DNA from: Candidatus Melainabacteria bacterium
Lineage (GTDB): Bacteria > Cyanobacteriota > Vampirovibrionia > Gastranaerophilales > Gastranaerophilaceae
Direction: 5' to 3'
DNA: 64,000 nt
NCBI GenBank assembly: GCA_003258795.1
Contig: QHMH01000011.1
Location: 1 to 64,000 of the forward strand
Made by a program: the position numbers and the translations under genes
The notes under the pieces: generated by a model
What the model was told of the DNA's origin: nothing
Database searches by the model: none
What the model saw: only the letters and a program-made list of their open reading frames with translations
Part shown: piece by piece, positions 23,821-32,622 of the stretch
Position numbering within the stretch: the stretch's first letter is position 1
Layout: each line of letters begins with the position of its first letter

Positions 23821-24489
23821 CTAATAACCAAACTGTTCTTTTGTTTGCAAGTACTCTCTAATCGAGTTTAGAGCAGACTGAACGATTCTTGTAATTCTTG
23901 ATGATGAAAGACCAACATGCTGTGCAATTTCTTTTACTTGCATGTTTCTGTAAAAACGATATTCAACGATAGTTCTGTCTTTTTGTGGCAATGTTGATAT
24001 AGCCTCTCTTATCATTCTACCCATTTCACTTATTTCAGCCTTTTCATCAGGCATTGCTGACATATCTTTTATAAAGTCAAATGGTGAATCATTATCAGAG
24101 TTTGCTGCCGCAAGGCTATCTATTGATAGAATCGTTTCATATATCGCTTCTCTAACCTTACCTGGAGAAACGTCAAGTCCTTCTGTATTTTCTACAGTTT
24201 CACTTTCTTCTTTTTTGTGTTTTAGAGTATACCACTTATAACGATTTCTTAATTCGTTTCTAATTGCCCAACGTACAGCAGTACCAATATATGAAGAATT
24301 ATATCGTTCCAGTTGCGCATCTGTTTTATCTTTTATTAACTCTTGTATAGCAATAATTCCTATACTAACAAGCTCTTCGTACTCTATCATGTGTGCAGGA
24401 ATACGATGATGCTCAATCTTGGCAACCTTTTGAATAATATCAATATATGCTTTTATTCTGTTATCTTTACCCTGCATACTACAAATCAT
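23821..24489 (-). CDS. RNA polymerase sigma factor, FliA/WhiG (sigma-28) type
   Basis: 222 residues. Region 2 (EELVSIGIIAIQELIKDK ... YIGTAVRWAIRNELRNR) and region 4 with a helix-turn-helix (MQVKEIAQHVGLSSSRITRIVQSAL, about residues 178-202) are clear. It overlaps flhB by 11 bases, so it is translated from the same mRNA as a flagellar export gene, which supports the FliA assignment. Two starts are possible: ATG at 24489 or ATG at 24477. Candidate targets in this window are the TAAA-N16-GYCGAAGGT sites at 7626 and 60862. Confidence 0.9.
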   Translation of the reverse strand: MICSMQGKDNRIKAYIDIIQKVAKIEHHRIPAHMIEYEELVSIGIIAIQELIKDKTDAQLERYNSSYIGTAVRWAIRNELRNRYKWYTLKHKKEESETVENTEGLDVSPGKVREAIYETILSIDSLAAANSDNDSPFDFIKDMSAMPDEKAEISEMGRMIREAISTLPQKDRTIVEYRFYRNMQVKEIAQHVGLSSSRITRIVQSALNSIREYLQTKEQFGY

Positions 24490-25576
24490 CTTTCGTTTTG
24501 TCTATTATATTACCCTGATTTTGATTATTTTTCAAGCGGTAAACAAAAAGTAAGATTTCAGCGACCGCTTTATACAAATCTGGCGGAATTTGTCTATTCA
24601 AATCTACCATTCTAAAAATCGCTCTGGCCACAGGAGCATTATCTATTACTGGAACATTATTTTCCTCAGCTATTTTGATGATTTTTTTTGCAATAAGCTC
24701 TGTACCCTTAGCAATAAGCATTGGAGATTCCATTTTTTTTGCATCATATTTTAGTGCACAGGCTATGTGGATAGGGTTTCTTACAACAAAGTCTGCAGTC
24801 GGTACAGCATCCATTGCACCTTTTTGAAGCATTTGCATACGTCTTTGCCTTAATGCTGATTTTACATGCGGATCTCCTTCAGAGTTTTTATATTCATCTT
24901 TAATTTCCTTAAATGACATCTTCTGATCTTGCAAAAATTTCCATTTTGTAACCCCATAATCTGCCACTGCAATAATCAAAAAGGCTATCCCTGCCTTAAA
25001 AATAAACTCAACAATCAACGCACCAAATTCTACCATTACAGCAAAATTGTTATCTATCGCAATAAGTTGAAGTATTGATTCTATGTGGTCTGAATATACC
25101 ATCCAGCCAATATAGCCCAATATAACAACCTTTAATATGTTCTTAAACAATTCGAAAAAAGTTTTTATATTCATCAAATTTTTAAAATATTTTGTCGGAT
25201 TTAATTTATCCAACTTTGGTGACAATGGGGCAACTGATACCAATGGTCCTACCTGCATAAAATCGGCAAGTATTGCAATAAACCATGCCACAAAAAGAAT
25301 TGGACCAATAATTTTAACCGCAGTCAAAAGTGTTATTGTAAGTAAGTATGTCAAACCTGCAATATCTAAATGCTGATTAGGAATTTGCTCATAACACAGC
25401 ACAAATAATTTACTTATCTGATCCCAAATAAAAGGTGACAAGCCATATATAGCTAAAAAAACGACAAGCAAAGAAACGGCAGTCGAAAAATCTTTAGATT
25501 TTACAACTTGCCCTTCCTTTCTTGCCTGCTCCAATTTTCTCGGGGTGGCATCGAACTGTTTATCTTCATCACCCAT
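24479..25576 (-). CDS. flhB: flagellar/type III export switch protein FlhB
   Basis: Inner-membrane protein that switches substrate class during flagellar assembly. 365 residues. N-terminal DATPRKLEQARKEGQVVKSKDF, four membrane helices (about 34-50, 80-105, 145-160, 185-208), then the cytoplasmic domain with KDEYKNSEGDPHVKSALRQRR. The autocleavage motif, normally NPTH, reads NPIH at residues 267-270. A type III secretion SctU homologue is possible, but the sigma-28-like gene downstream favours the flagellar identity. 18 bases separate it from deoC. Confidence 0.92.
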   Translation of the reverse strand: MGDEDKQFDATPRKLEQARKEGQVVKSKDFSTAVSLLVVFLAIYGLSPFIWDQISKLFVLCYEQIPNQHLDIAGLTYLLTITLLTAVKIIGPILFVAWFIAILADFMQVGPLVSVAPLSPKLDKLNPTKYFKNLMNIKTFFELFKNILKVVILGYIGWMVYSDHIESILQLIAIDNNFAVMVEFGALIVEFIFKAGIAFLIIAVADYGVTKWKFLQDQKMSFKEIKDEYKNSEGDPHVKSALRQRRMQMLQKGAMDAVPTADFVVRNPIHIACALKYDAKKMESPMLIAKGTELIAKKIIKIAEENNVPVIDNAPVARAIFRMVDLNRQIPPDLYKAVAEILLFVYRLKNNQNQGNIIDKTKDDL

Positions 25577-25594
25577 TCATTAAACCTATGAATT

Positions 25595-26245
25595 TTATTT
25601 TACGATTTCAACACCAGAACTTGTACCAAGTCTTGTTGCACCTGCATTTATAACATCAATAGCTTTTTGCTTATCTCTGATTCCCGCAGAAGCTTTTACT
25701 TCCAATCCATAAGGAGATACTGTATCGTACATCAATTTTACATCTTCTGCTGTTGCACCAATACCATTTTTAACAAAACCTGTTGATGTTTTTACCAAGT
25801 CTGCTTTTGCCGCAACACAAAGTTCACAAGCTTTTTTGATTTCTTCTTTTGTCAACAAATCTGTTTCCAAAATAACTTTTAACTTCTTATCCTTACAAGC
25901 TTCTTTAACTGTTTCAATATCCTTTTGAACAGCTTCATAATCTTTATCTTTCATCAAGCCTACATTCAAAACCATATCAATTTCATCTGCACCATCTTCA
26001 ATTGCAAGCTTTGCTTCATAAGCTTTAACTTCTCCTCTTGATGCTCCTAAAGGAAAACCAACAACAGTAACAATTTTTACACCGCTGTCCTTTAAGTTTT
26101 CTGCTGCATATTTTACATTACAAGGATTTACACATACTCCTAAAAATTTGTGTTCTTTTGCTTCATCGAAAAGTTTTTTCAAGCTTTTTTTATCCGCATC
26201 TTGTTTAAGCAATGTGTGTTCAATGTAAGTATTCAATTCTCTCAT
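25595..26245 (-). CDS. deoC: deoxyribose-phosphate aldolase
   Basis: Class I aldolase that splits deoxyribose 5-phosphate to glyceraldehyde 3-phosphate and acetaldehyde in nucleoside catabolism. 216 residues. Schiff-base Lys152 in VKTSTGF; the acid-base pair is in GADEIDMVLNVG and VKASAGIRD. Upstream gene of an unusual deoC-flhB-sigma run. Confidence 0.97.
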   Translation of the reverse strand: MRELNTYIEHTLLKQDADKKSLKKLFDEAKEHKFLGVCVNPCNVKYAAENLKDSGVKIVTVVGFPLGASRGEVKAYEAKLAIEDGADEIDMVLNVGLMKDKDYEAVQKDIETVKEACKDKKLKVILETDLLTKEEIKKACELCVAAKADLVKTSTGFVKNGIGATAEDVKLMYDTVSPYGLEVKASAGIRDKQKAIDVINAGATRLGTSSGVEIVK

Positions 26246-26315
26246 TTTAAAACTCCCTTTTCACTAAATCCACGTATAGATTTTACCATAAATCTTTCTC
26301 AAAATACAGTTTTTT

Positions 26316-26343
26316 TTGACTTTTCAAAAACGATTATTAAAAT
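26316..26343 (+). promoter_or_regulatory. sigma-70 promoter of the 84-aa gene
   Basis: TTGACT (26316-26321), 16 bases, TAAAAT (26338-26343), about 26 bases before the ATG at 26370, with AAAGAGGGA as ribosome site. Confidence 0.7.
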
Positions 26344-26369
26344 GTCATTTGTAAGGGAAAAGAGGGAAT

Positions 26370-26624
26370 ATGAATTTAGTTCAAAAATTAAAACAATTTC
26401 AAGGGAATTATGCTTTTGTTCGTTGGATGAATGCGGAAGAATATGGAAAGATTAAATACGTTGGTTCTGATTTTATCCAATTGGATATCGTAAATATTTC
26501 AACAATGGAATATTTTGAAACAGTTTTTATCAAAAGTAGCCTTATTTTGGAAGTAACTGTTGGCGGTGCTGATATTGCAAGAATCATTGCCGAAGTTTCT
26601 TCAAAACTTCCTGAAGTATATTGA
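26370..26624 (+). CDS. small uncharacterised protein, 84 aa, possibly Sm-like fold
   Basis: No family identified with certainty. NYAFVRWMNAEEYGKIKYVGSDFIQLDIV reads like the curved strands of a small barrel (Sm/Hfq-like: G-x-I-x-x-V-G-x-D-F-I-x-L), followed by FETVFIKSSLILEVTVGGAD and a helix. Promoter and ribosome site are good, and it sits 31 bases before the next gene. I assign the fold only as a guess and do not call it Hfq. Confidence 0.7.
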   Translation: MNLVQKLKQFQGNYAFVRWMNAEEYGKIKYVGSDFIQLDIVNISTMEYFETVFIKSSLILEVTVGGADIARIIAEVSSKLPEVY

Positions 26625-26655
26625 TTTTGACTGACATTTAAATTATCCTTATTAA

Positions 26656-28293
26656 ATGACAGAGGGATTAAAAAAACATGATTTTATAGCTATTCTTGCC
26701 TTATGCCTTTTGGTATTGGTAGGTTTCGCTCTAACCTTTGGTCATTGGGGTAATTTAATTGTCGATTGCGGGAGAGAAGCTTGGCTTCCAACTATAATTT
26801 TCAACAAAGATACCGTAATGTATAGAGATATTTTTAATCTATATCCGCCTCTATCGTATCTTGTCAATGGAACTTTATACAAAATATTTGGAAATAACCT
26901 CAACGTTTTGTATGTGGCAGGATTGTTTAATACTTTCTGCCTAATTGTTTGCACTTACCTTCTCTCTAAAAGATTTTTAAGCACACTTTTATCATTTTCT
27001 GTGTGCTTTTTCGCAATTTTCTACACTATATATGGAAACATTTCAGAAACACTTGGGTTCATCTTTCCGTATTCTTATGCATATTTATACGCACTAAGTT
27101 CTTTTTTGATTTCCCTAATTTTATTTCTGAAATTTACTGATGAACAAAATAACAAATTTCTTTATTTATCTTTTCTATTTGCTGGATTTTCAATCGCTAA
27201 TAAGTTTGAATTTATCTTCGCTTTTCTAATTTACTTTATATGTCTTTTTTGTTCAAAAATAAAATTAAAAAATATTTTGATAGCATTATCTTTTTTCTTA
27301 GTTTTTCCTATCTTAAGTTATGGTTATATAATTTATCAGGGACTCTCACTTCCTGATATTTTAAATTATATTGAGTTTGGAAAAAGATTTTTTCAAACCC
27401 CTGCTTACAAATCATTTTCAACTCACAATCCAAATGTTTACTTTTTTGGGATTCTATTTTTTATAGCTCTTAATATTGGCTTTATACCACTTGCATTGTA
27501 TTTAAAAAAATCTAAAAAACAAAACATCGCATTATCCATTATTTTAAGTCTTGTCGGAATATTTACATTTAACTTTTTCTACAAGTTAAATATTATATCA
27601 CTCTGTTGGCTATCACTATCTTCAGTTTTGATATTATTGTTTCTTGTTATTAGAAGAAAATTCGATAAATACTCCTTAAGTTTTATATTAACAATTTTGA
27701 TTTTTTTAGCAGGAGCATTGAAAATCAATTTTTGTCTTGCTAAAAACACATATGGAAATTATCTTATTCCATATTTTGTTCTGATAAATATAATATTTTT
27801 AGTAAATTACACAAAGATTTTGACTAAAAAAACTTTCATTCAATTCTTATCAATAATCCTAATATCAACATCCTTAATAACTTTTCTCAAAAAGAATACA
27901 GAACGTTTTAATAACCTAAACTACGCCATAAAAACAGAAAAAGGAATAATTTATACAAACAAAAATTTTGGAGAAAACTACGAAAAACTAATCAAATATA
28001 TAAATGAAAATACTGAAGGCAAAATCCTCGCTCTCCAAGAGGGAGTGATGCTAAATTACTTTACCGACAAACCAACAGATTACATGTTATATCATTTAAT
28101 CAAAATCCACATAGAAGCCTTGGGGGAAGATTACATTATAAATAGATTAAAAGCCTTTCCACCAGATTACATAGTAGAATTTAAAATGTCTGAAATAACT
28201 CCAAAAATAAATTTATTTATAAAAAGTAACTACATAGAGGTTAAAAATTTTTCAGATATAAAAGTTTTAAAATTCAATAAAAGCACAAAATAA
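26656..28293 (+). CDS. multi-pass membrane glycosyltransferase-like protein (GT-C/GT39-type)
   Basis: 545 residues with about ten membrane helices. The first luminal loop carries DCGREAWLPTIIFNKDTVMYRDIFNLYPPLSY, where the acidic residue of the loop and YPPLSY are typical of GT-C enzymes that use lipid-linked sugars (PMT/ArnT group). The C-terminal soluble part (residues ~430-545) ends in a basic tail. Acts in the inner membrane on an undecaprenyl- or dolichyl-type donor, by analogy only. No ribosome site is evident and the upstream spacer is only 31 bases. Confidence 0.75.
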   Translation: MTEGLKKHDFIAILALCLLVLVGFALTFGHWGNLIVDCGREAWLPTIIFNKDTVMYRDIFNLYPPLSYLVNGTLYKIFGNNLNVLYVAGLFNTFCLIVCTYLLSKRFLSTLLSFSVCFFAIFYTIYGNISETLGFIFPYSYAYLYALSSFLISLILFLKFTDEQNNKFLYLSFLFAGFSIANKFEFIFAFLIYFICLFCSKIKLKNILIALSFFLVFPILSYGYIIYQGLSLPDILNYIEFGKRFFQTPAYKSFSTHNPNVYFFGILFFIALNIGFIPLALYLKKSKKQNIALSIILSLVGIFTFNFFYKLNIISLCWLSLSSVLILLFLVIRRKFDKYSLSFILTILIFLAGALKINFCLAKNTYGNYLIPYFVLINIIFLVNYTKILTKKTFIQFLSIILISTSLITFLKKNTERFNNLNYAIKTEKGIIYTNKNFGENYEKLIKYINENTEGKILALQEGVMLNYFTDKPTDYMLYHLIKIHIEALGEDYIINRLKAFPPDYIVEFKMSEITPKINLFIKSNYIEVKNFSDIKVLKFNKSTK

Positions 28294-28301
28294 AAACAAA
28301 A

Positions 28302-28342
28302 AATAAGGCAACCCTTTAAATTTAGGTTGCCTCATTATTTTT
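28302..28342. terminator. terminator between the GT-C gene and the 539-aa gene
   Basis: GGCAACC (28307-28313) pairs with GGTTGCC (28325-28331), extended by AATAA/TTATT, with T and A runs on the flanks. Confidence 0.85.
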
Positions 28343-28354
28343 TTACTTATCTAA

Positions 28355-29974
28355 TTAAGCCACTTTTTGAGCTTGTTCCTTTTTTGCATTTTTTGCGTTA
28401 ATCGCATTTGTAATTGCAATGTTCAATTTAGGAATACCTATACCGATAGCTAAACCAGAATACAAGTAACCAGCGATTTGTACAAGGTTCAAAATTTTTG
28501 CTGTCTTAAGAGCTTTTGGAGCATGTTGTTTTGCAAGGTTCATCAATTTGCTCAAGTTCATAGCTTTACCGTTTTCGATAGTGTTTATACCAGCTTTTTT
28601 AAGAGCAGTTTGAAGAACTTCTTCTCTTGAAACAACTTGACCAGCAAGCCATTTTGGTAAACCTTTGCTTTCAGCTTTGTTGTATTTCAAAAGCGTCATT
28701 GGATCGCCTTTTGCTTTGGTAACTTTTTCAACACCAGATGCAGCAAGCTTAGAAACGAAGCCACCTAAAATCAACCAGTTTACAAAGCCCAAAGAATCCT
28801 TAATTGCAGATTCTCTCAACTCATTTTCATTTCTTGCAGATAACAATCTTGAGAAAATTGTTATACCATAAACAAGTTTGAATTGAGAAAGAGTTGGAAC
28901 AAGTCCTTTGAATTGGATTTTTGAAAATACTTCATTGAACTTTCCAATTGAACGTAAAGCTCCAGTCATTGCAAGAGCCGCAATACCAGTTTTCAATGCT
29001 TTGAATTTTGTAGTTTTGTTTTCTTCACCACCGCCTACAAAAGCAGAACTGCCTGTTTTCTTTTTAGTAAGGTACATGTTGATTGGTTGAACCATAGCAC
29101 CCAAAGCAGAACAGAAACCTATTCCAAGCAATGTAGTTTTAGCATTTACTTTTTTGATACCTTTTACAAAAGAGTTGTTTAGAACACTATCGCCTTCTTT
29201 AAAAGTTTTTGCAACCTTATCGCTCATAAATGTTCTTGAAACTTTAACAATGTTATCAATATAGTCATCTACAGATGACGTTACTGATTTAGAAACTTTT
29301 TCATTTTTTGTTCCCTTGATAACTCTGTCCATTTTGAAATCTGCTTCAGCACCAGTATCGCCGACGAGCATTGCTTTCAAAACTTTTTTTGTTTCACTAA
29401 ATCTTTTTGATGCACCTTTAGCATCAGCAGGAGCGTTGATTTCTTCAGCAAGTTTGTCAACTACTGCCTTTTTTGTTTTTTCGCTGATTTTAACCCAGCC
29501 TTTTTCATCTACGCCTTTTTTTGCGTTTGGACTAAATGCAGATGTTGTATCAAGAATTTCGTTAAGATATTTCTTCATACCATCTTCTGTTTTTAAGTCA
29601 CCAGCTTTTGATTTAATATCAGCTAAAATATCAAGTTTATCATTATCTATAAAGAGTTTGCTAACGTCTACGCCATATTTTTTGTTAATACCTGCTGTCA
29701 TCAATGCAGCAGCACCCATGCCGTAAACACCTAAAAGAGCATCGTTAATAGAGCTTGTGTATTCTCTTCTCATTGTTTCAACACCAGCTTGAGGACTTCT
29801 TGAAAAATCAACGATTGTTCTTGGAGTACACATAAAACCTGCATCAACAACAGTTGCACCTATAGCCTGATTTGTTTGCAAGAAATTTAATACTGGAGAT
29901 ATACCAGCACCTTTAAATGATGTGCTTTGTTTTGTTTGTTGTACTTGTTGGGGTTGAATGCTTTGAATTTTCAT
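28355..29974 (-). CDS. large uncharacterised protein with FKG-type N-terminus, 539 aa
   Basis: No family recognised. It begins MKIQSIQPQQVQQTKQST followed by SFKGAG, a Gln-rich opening that resembles the short MKI...FK[GS] opening of the PHP protein at 51374. The rest is Ala/Lys-rich with several hydrophobic stretches that could be membrane or amphipathic helices (LLGIGFCSALGAMVQPINMY, IAALAMTGALRSIGKF, GFVNWLILGGFVSKLAAS, VQIAGYLYSGLAIGIGIPKL) and an all-helical central region. Encoded alone between terminators, so an independent unit. I suspect a lineage-specific surface or internal-membrane protein, without proof. Confidence 0.8.
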   Translation of the reverse strand: MKIQSIQPQQVQQTKQSTSFKGAGISPVLNFLQTNQAIGATVVDAGFMCTPRTIVDFSRSPQAGVETMRREYTSSINDALLGVYGMGAAALMTAGINKKYGVDVSKLFIDNDKLDILADIKSKAGDLKTEDGMKKYLNEILDTTSAFSPNAKKGVDEKGWVKISEKTKKAVVDKLAEEINAPADAKGASKRFSETKKVLKAMLVGDTGAEADFKMDRVIKGTKNEKVSKSVTSSVDDYIDNIVKVSRTFMSDKVAKTFKEGDSVLNNSFVKGIKKVNAKTTLLGIGFCSALGAMVQPINMYLTKKKTGSSAFVGGGEENKTTKFKALKTGIAALAMTGALRSIGKFNEVFSKIQFKGLVPTLSQFKLVYGITIFSRLLSARNENELRESAIKDSLGFVNWLILGGFVSKLAASGVEKVTKAKGDPMTLLKYNKAESKGLPKWLAGQVVSREEVLQTALKKAGINTIENGKAMNLSKLMNLAKQHAPKALKTAKILNLVQIAGYLYSGLAIGIGIPKLNIAITNAINAKNAKKEQAQKVA

Positions 29975-30031
29975 TTTTCTAATTCTTTCTTCTAAATTTC
30001 TTCTTTTTCTACTAACAGATTATACAACATG

Positions 30032-30088
30032 AAAAAACCTTAAAAAATAAAAATTGCCAAAATTACACTTATTTTTTAAGGTTTTTTA
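30032..30088 (-). terminator. AT-rich inverted repeat after nupC
   Basis: Arms AAAAAACCTTAAAAAATAA (30033-30051) and the complementary TTATTTTTTAAGGTTTTTT (30070-30088) are 19 bp and perfect. An AT-rich terminator ending the mtnP-yggT-nupC mRNA. Confidence 0.7.
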
Positions 30089-30112
30089 ACGTTTCTTTAC
30101 AAAATTAAGAAA

Positions 30113-31390
30113 TTAGCCAATCAAAATTCCAACGATACAAGCTGACATATAAGATGCCATTGTTCCGCAAATTAAGGCTTTTACACCCAATCTTGAAAGG
30201 TTCTTTCTTTGGTTTGGAGCAAGTTCTCCAATACCACCAATTTGAATTGCAATAGAACTCAAATTACCAAAACCGCAAAGAGCGATACTTGCAATAACAA
30301 AGCTCTTATTTGCAATCATATCCTTAACTGATACCAAATCAATGTATCCCAACATTTCATTTGCAATGAATTTAGTACCTAACATGCCACCAACAGCATC
30401 AATATCAGCAGTTGGAACACCCATTAAATATGCAAAGATTGAGAAGATTTTTCCAATAACACCTTTCAAAGTTAGATTTTGGATATCAAGACCAATGAAA
30501 GAGAGATTCATGTGGAATACATTGTATAAGAACATGCCTGCCTTACCAAAAACCCAATCGAATAAAGCAATCAATGCAACGAAAGCAAGTAGAACACCTA
30601 CAACCTTAATTGCAACAGAAAAACCGTCGCCAGCACCTTTTGCAATAGCATCAATAACATTAACACTTGTTCTTCTCTTACTTAATTTAACATCTCCTTT
30701 TGTTTGAGATTCCAAAGTTTCAGGATAAACAATTTTTGTCATGACAAGTGCTCCAGGAGCTGCCATAATAGATGCTGCAAGTAAATATTCTGCAGGAATA
30801 CCCATTCCTACATACAACGCCATTACCCCACCAGAAATACATGCCATACTTCCTGCCATAGATGCGAGCATTTCTGAACGAGTAAGATTAGGCAAATAAG
30901 GTTTAATCATAATTTGTGCCATAATCTGACCAACAAAAGAACTTGCAACGTTTGAAAATGCTTCAGCACCACTAACGTCCATTATCTTATACATAGCTTT
31001 GCTCAAAACTGCAATAACTTTTTGCATTATATGGTAATAATATAAAATATTAACAATAACAGTCATCAATATTGTTGTTGCAATAAGCGTAATGGCGAAT
31101 ATTATAGCACCTGAGCCAAAAACATCTCCCAATTTTGCATTATCCGCAAGCGGTCCAAAAACAAATTGGGCTCCGACCATAGAAAAATCAAGAATTTTTT
31201 GAATGAATTTTCCAATAGCGCCAAAGAAAACTTGTCCCACTGTTGTTTTCAAAACGAAAACTGCCAACAATATTTGAAGTAAAAATCCCATAATTACAGT
31301 TTTTAAATTGATTGCCTTTTTATTATTAGACATTAAAAACGCAATCAAAAATATAACTGCAATCCCTATCAAACCAAAAAATCTATCCAT
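30113..31390 (-). CDS. nupC: concentrative nucleoside transporter (NupC/CNT family)
   Basis: Imports nucleosides with a cation. 425 residues and about 10 membrane helices. Hallmarks include QIMAQIMIKPYLPNLTRSEMLASMAGSMACISGGVMALYVG, AAPGALVMTKIVYPETL, and GFGNLSSIAIQIGGIGELAPNQR. 15 bases after yggT, in a salvage operon with the methylthioadenosine phosphorylase gene. GGAAAG ribosome site. Confidence 0.95.
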   Translation of the reverse strand: MDRFFGLIGIAVIFLIAFLMSNNKKAINLKTVIMGFLLQILLAVFVLKTTVGQVFFGAIGKFIQKILDFSMVGAQFVFGPLADNAKLGDVFGSGAIIFAITLIATTILMTVIVNILYYYHIMQKVIAVLSKAMYKIMDVSGAEAFSNVASSFVGQIMAQIMIKPYLPNLTRSEMLASMAGSMACISGGVMALYVGMGIPAEYLLAASIMAAPGALVMTKIVYPETLESQTKGDVKLSKRRTSVNVIDAIAKGAGDGFSVAIKVVGVLLAFVALIALFDWVFGKAGMFLYNVFHMNLSFIGLDIQNLTLKGVIGKIFSIFAYLMGVPTADIDAVGGMLGTKFIANEMLGYIDLVSVKDMIANKSFVIASIALCGFGNLSSIAIQIGGIGELAPNQRKNLSRLGVKALICGTMASYMSACIVGILIG

Positions 31391-31405
31391 ATCAACTTTC
31401 CTTTG

Positions 31406-31672
31406 CTATGATAAAACTTTTAACAAAAGTCCTACCGTAAAACTTTGTATTATCTGAAGTGCAATAATTGCAATGATTGGAGAAAAGTCTAATCCCCCAA
31501 CAGGTGGAATTAGCCTTCTAAATAAATCCAAGTATAAATCAGTAACCTCTCTGATTGATTTAAATGGTTGAGAAAACCAATCTATACTTGGAATCCAACT
31601 CAAAAATATTCTTATCATTATCAATAAGAAATAAAAATAAAATAAGTTATTTAAAACTCTTGCAGCAAACAT
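31406..31672 (-). CDS. YggT-family inner-membrane protein
   Basis: About 88 residues from MFAARVLNNLFYFYFLLIMIRIFLSWIP. YggT proteins have two hydrophobic segments, as here (residues ~5-25 and ~60-85), and the central WIPSIDWFSQPFKSIREVTDLYLDLFRRLIPP. Start choice: the ATG at 31672 shares its first base with the last A of the mtnP TAA (TAATG), so coupling is expected; a longer frame begins at 31705, but that ATG lies inside mtnP. Confidence 0.85.
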   Translation of the reverse strand: MFAARVLNNLFYFYFLLIMIRIFLSWIPSIDWFSQPFKSIREVTDLYLDLFRRLIPPVGGLDFSPIIAIIALQIIQSFTVGLLLKVLS

Positions 31673-32475
31673 TAAACTCTCGAATGCTCCATAGTTGTAG
31701 CACAAGAACAGTTACTACGTTCTGCTGGAATTTTTTCAATCATCTTGAACAACAATGCTTTTAATTTTTCAAGATTAGAATTGAATACTTTAATAACGGC
31801 ATGATGAGAAACTGGTGGAACATCTCCAACAAGACCAGCATCATAGTCTGTTATTAAAGAAATATTCAAAGGACACATATCAAATTCTTTAGCTAAATAA
31901 TTTTCAGGGAACGCTGTCATGTTAATAACTTCCCAACCTTGAGATGTAAAGAATTTTGACTCAGATTTTGTTGAGAATCTTGGACCGTTAATAACAACAA
32001 CAGTACCTTGTGAATGAACGTTAATTCCGAGTTCTTTAGCAGTATCAATTGCCAATTTTCTCATTTCCGGACAATACAAGTCTGCTGGAGATGGGTGAGC
32101 AACAACCGGTCCTTCAATAATAGTTGATTTTCTTCCATCAGTCCAATCTACAAATTGATCGCAAATTACAAAGTCTCCAGGAGCAACATGTTTTTGCAAA
32201 CTGCCTGCAGCACAAGGAGAAATTATTCTTTCAACACCAACAGATTTCATAGCCCATGCATTAGCTCTGTAATTTATCAAGTGAGGCATAATAGTGTGGT
32301 TTCTTCCATGTCGAGGCATAAACGCAACTTTATGTTCACCAATTTGTCCAATAAATAAGCTATCACTCGGCATACCATAAGGTGTTTCAACTCTTACTTC
32401 TTCAATATCATCCAAAAATTTATAAAATCCAGATCCACCAAATACACCTATCGTTGCCAATTTTTTTTCTGTCAT
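31672..32475 (-). CDS. mtnP: S-methyl-5'-thioadenosine phosphorylase
   Basis: Cleaves methylthioadenosine with phosphate to adenine and methylthioribose 1-phosphate, recycling the by-product of polyamine synthesis. 267 residues. Motifs GVFGGSGFYKFL, MPRHGRNHTIMPHLINYRAN, PRFSTKSESKFF and MTAFPENYLAKEFDMCPLNISLITDYDAG. The C-terminus has SNCSCATTMEHSRV. The operon continues into YggT and NupC, matching purine salvage. Confidence 0.95.
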   Translation of the reverse strand: MTEKKLATIGVFGGSGFYKFLDDIEEVRVETPYGMPSDSLFIGQIGEHKVAFMPRHGRNHTIMPHLINYRANAWAMKSVGVERIISPCAAGSLQKHVAPGDFVICDQFVDWTDGRKSTIIEGPVVAHPSPADLYCPEMRKLAIDTAKELGINVHSQGTVVVINGPRFSTKSESKFFTSQGWEVINMTAFPENYLAKEFDMCPLNISLITDYDAGLVGDVPPVSHHAVIKVFNSNLEKLKALLFKMIEKIPAERSNCSCATTMEHSRV

Positions 32476-32622
32476 AATTAACTCCTATTTTACTACACTT
32501 AATAATTTAAAATTATCTTATCATAAAAAATTTAAAATTTATTATTTATTTTTTATTTTTGTTGTATAATGTAAATAAGAATTTACACTTTACCCAGTGA
32601 AATTTTTAGAAAGAATAGCAAA

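Noticed and set aside
31673..31705. Longer YggT start at 31705.
   Set aside because: It would place 34 bases inside mtnP, while the TAATG junction gives a coupled start that fits the family length.
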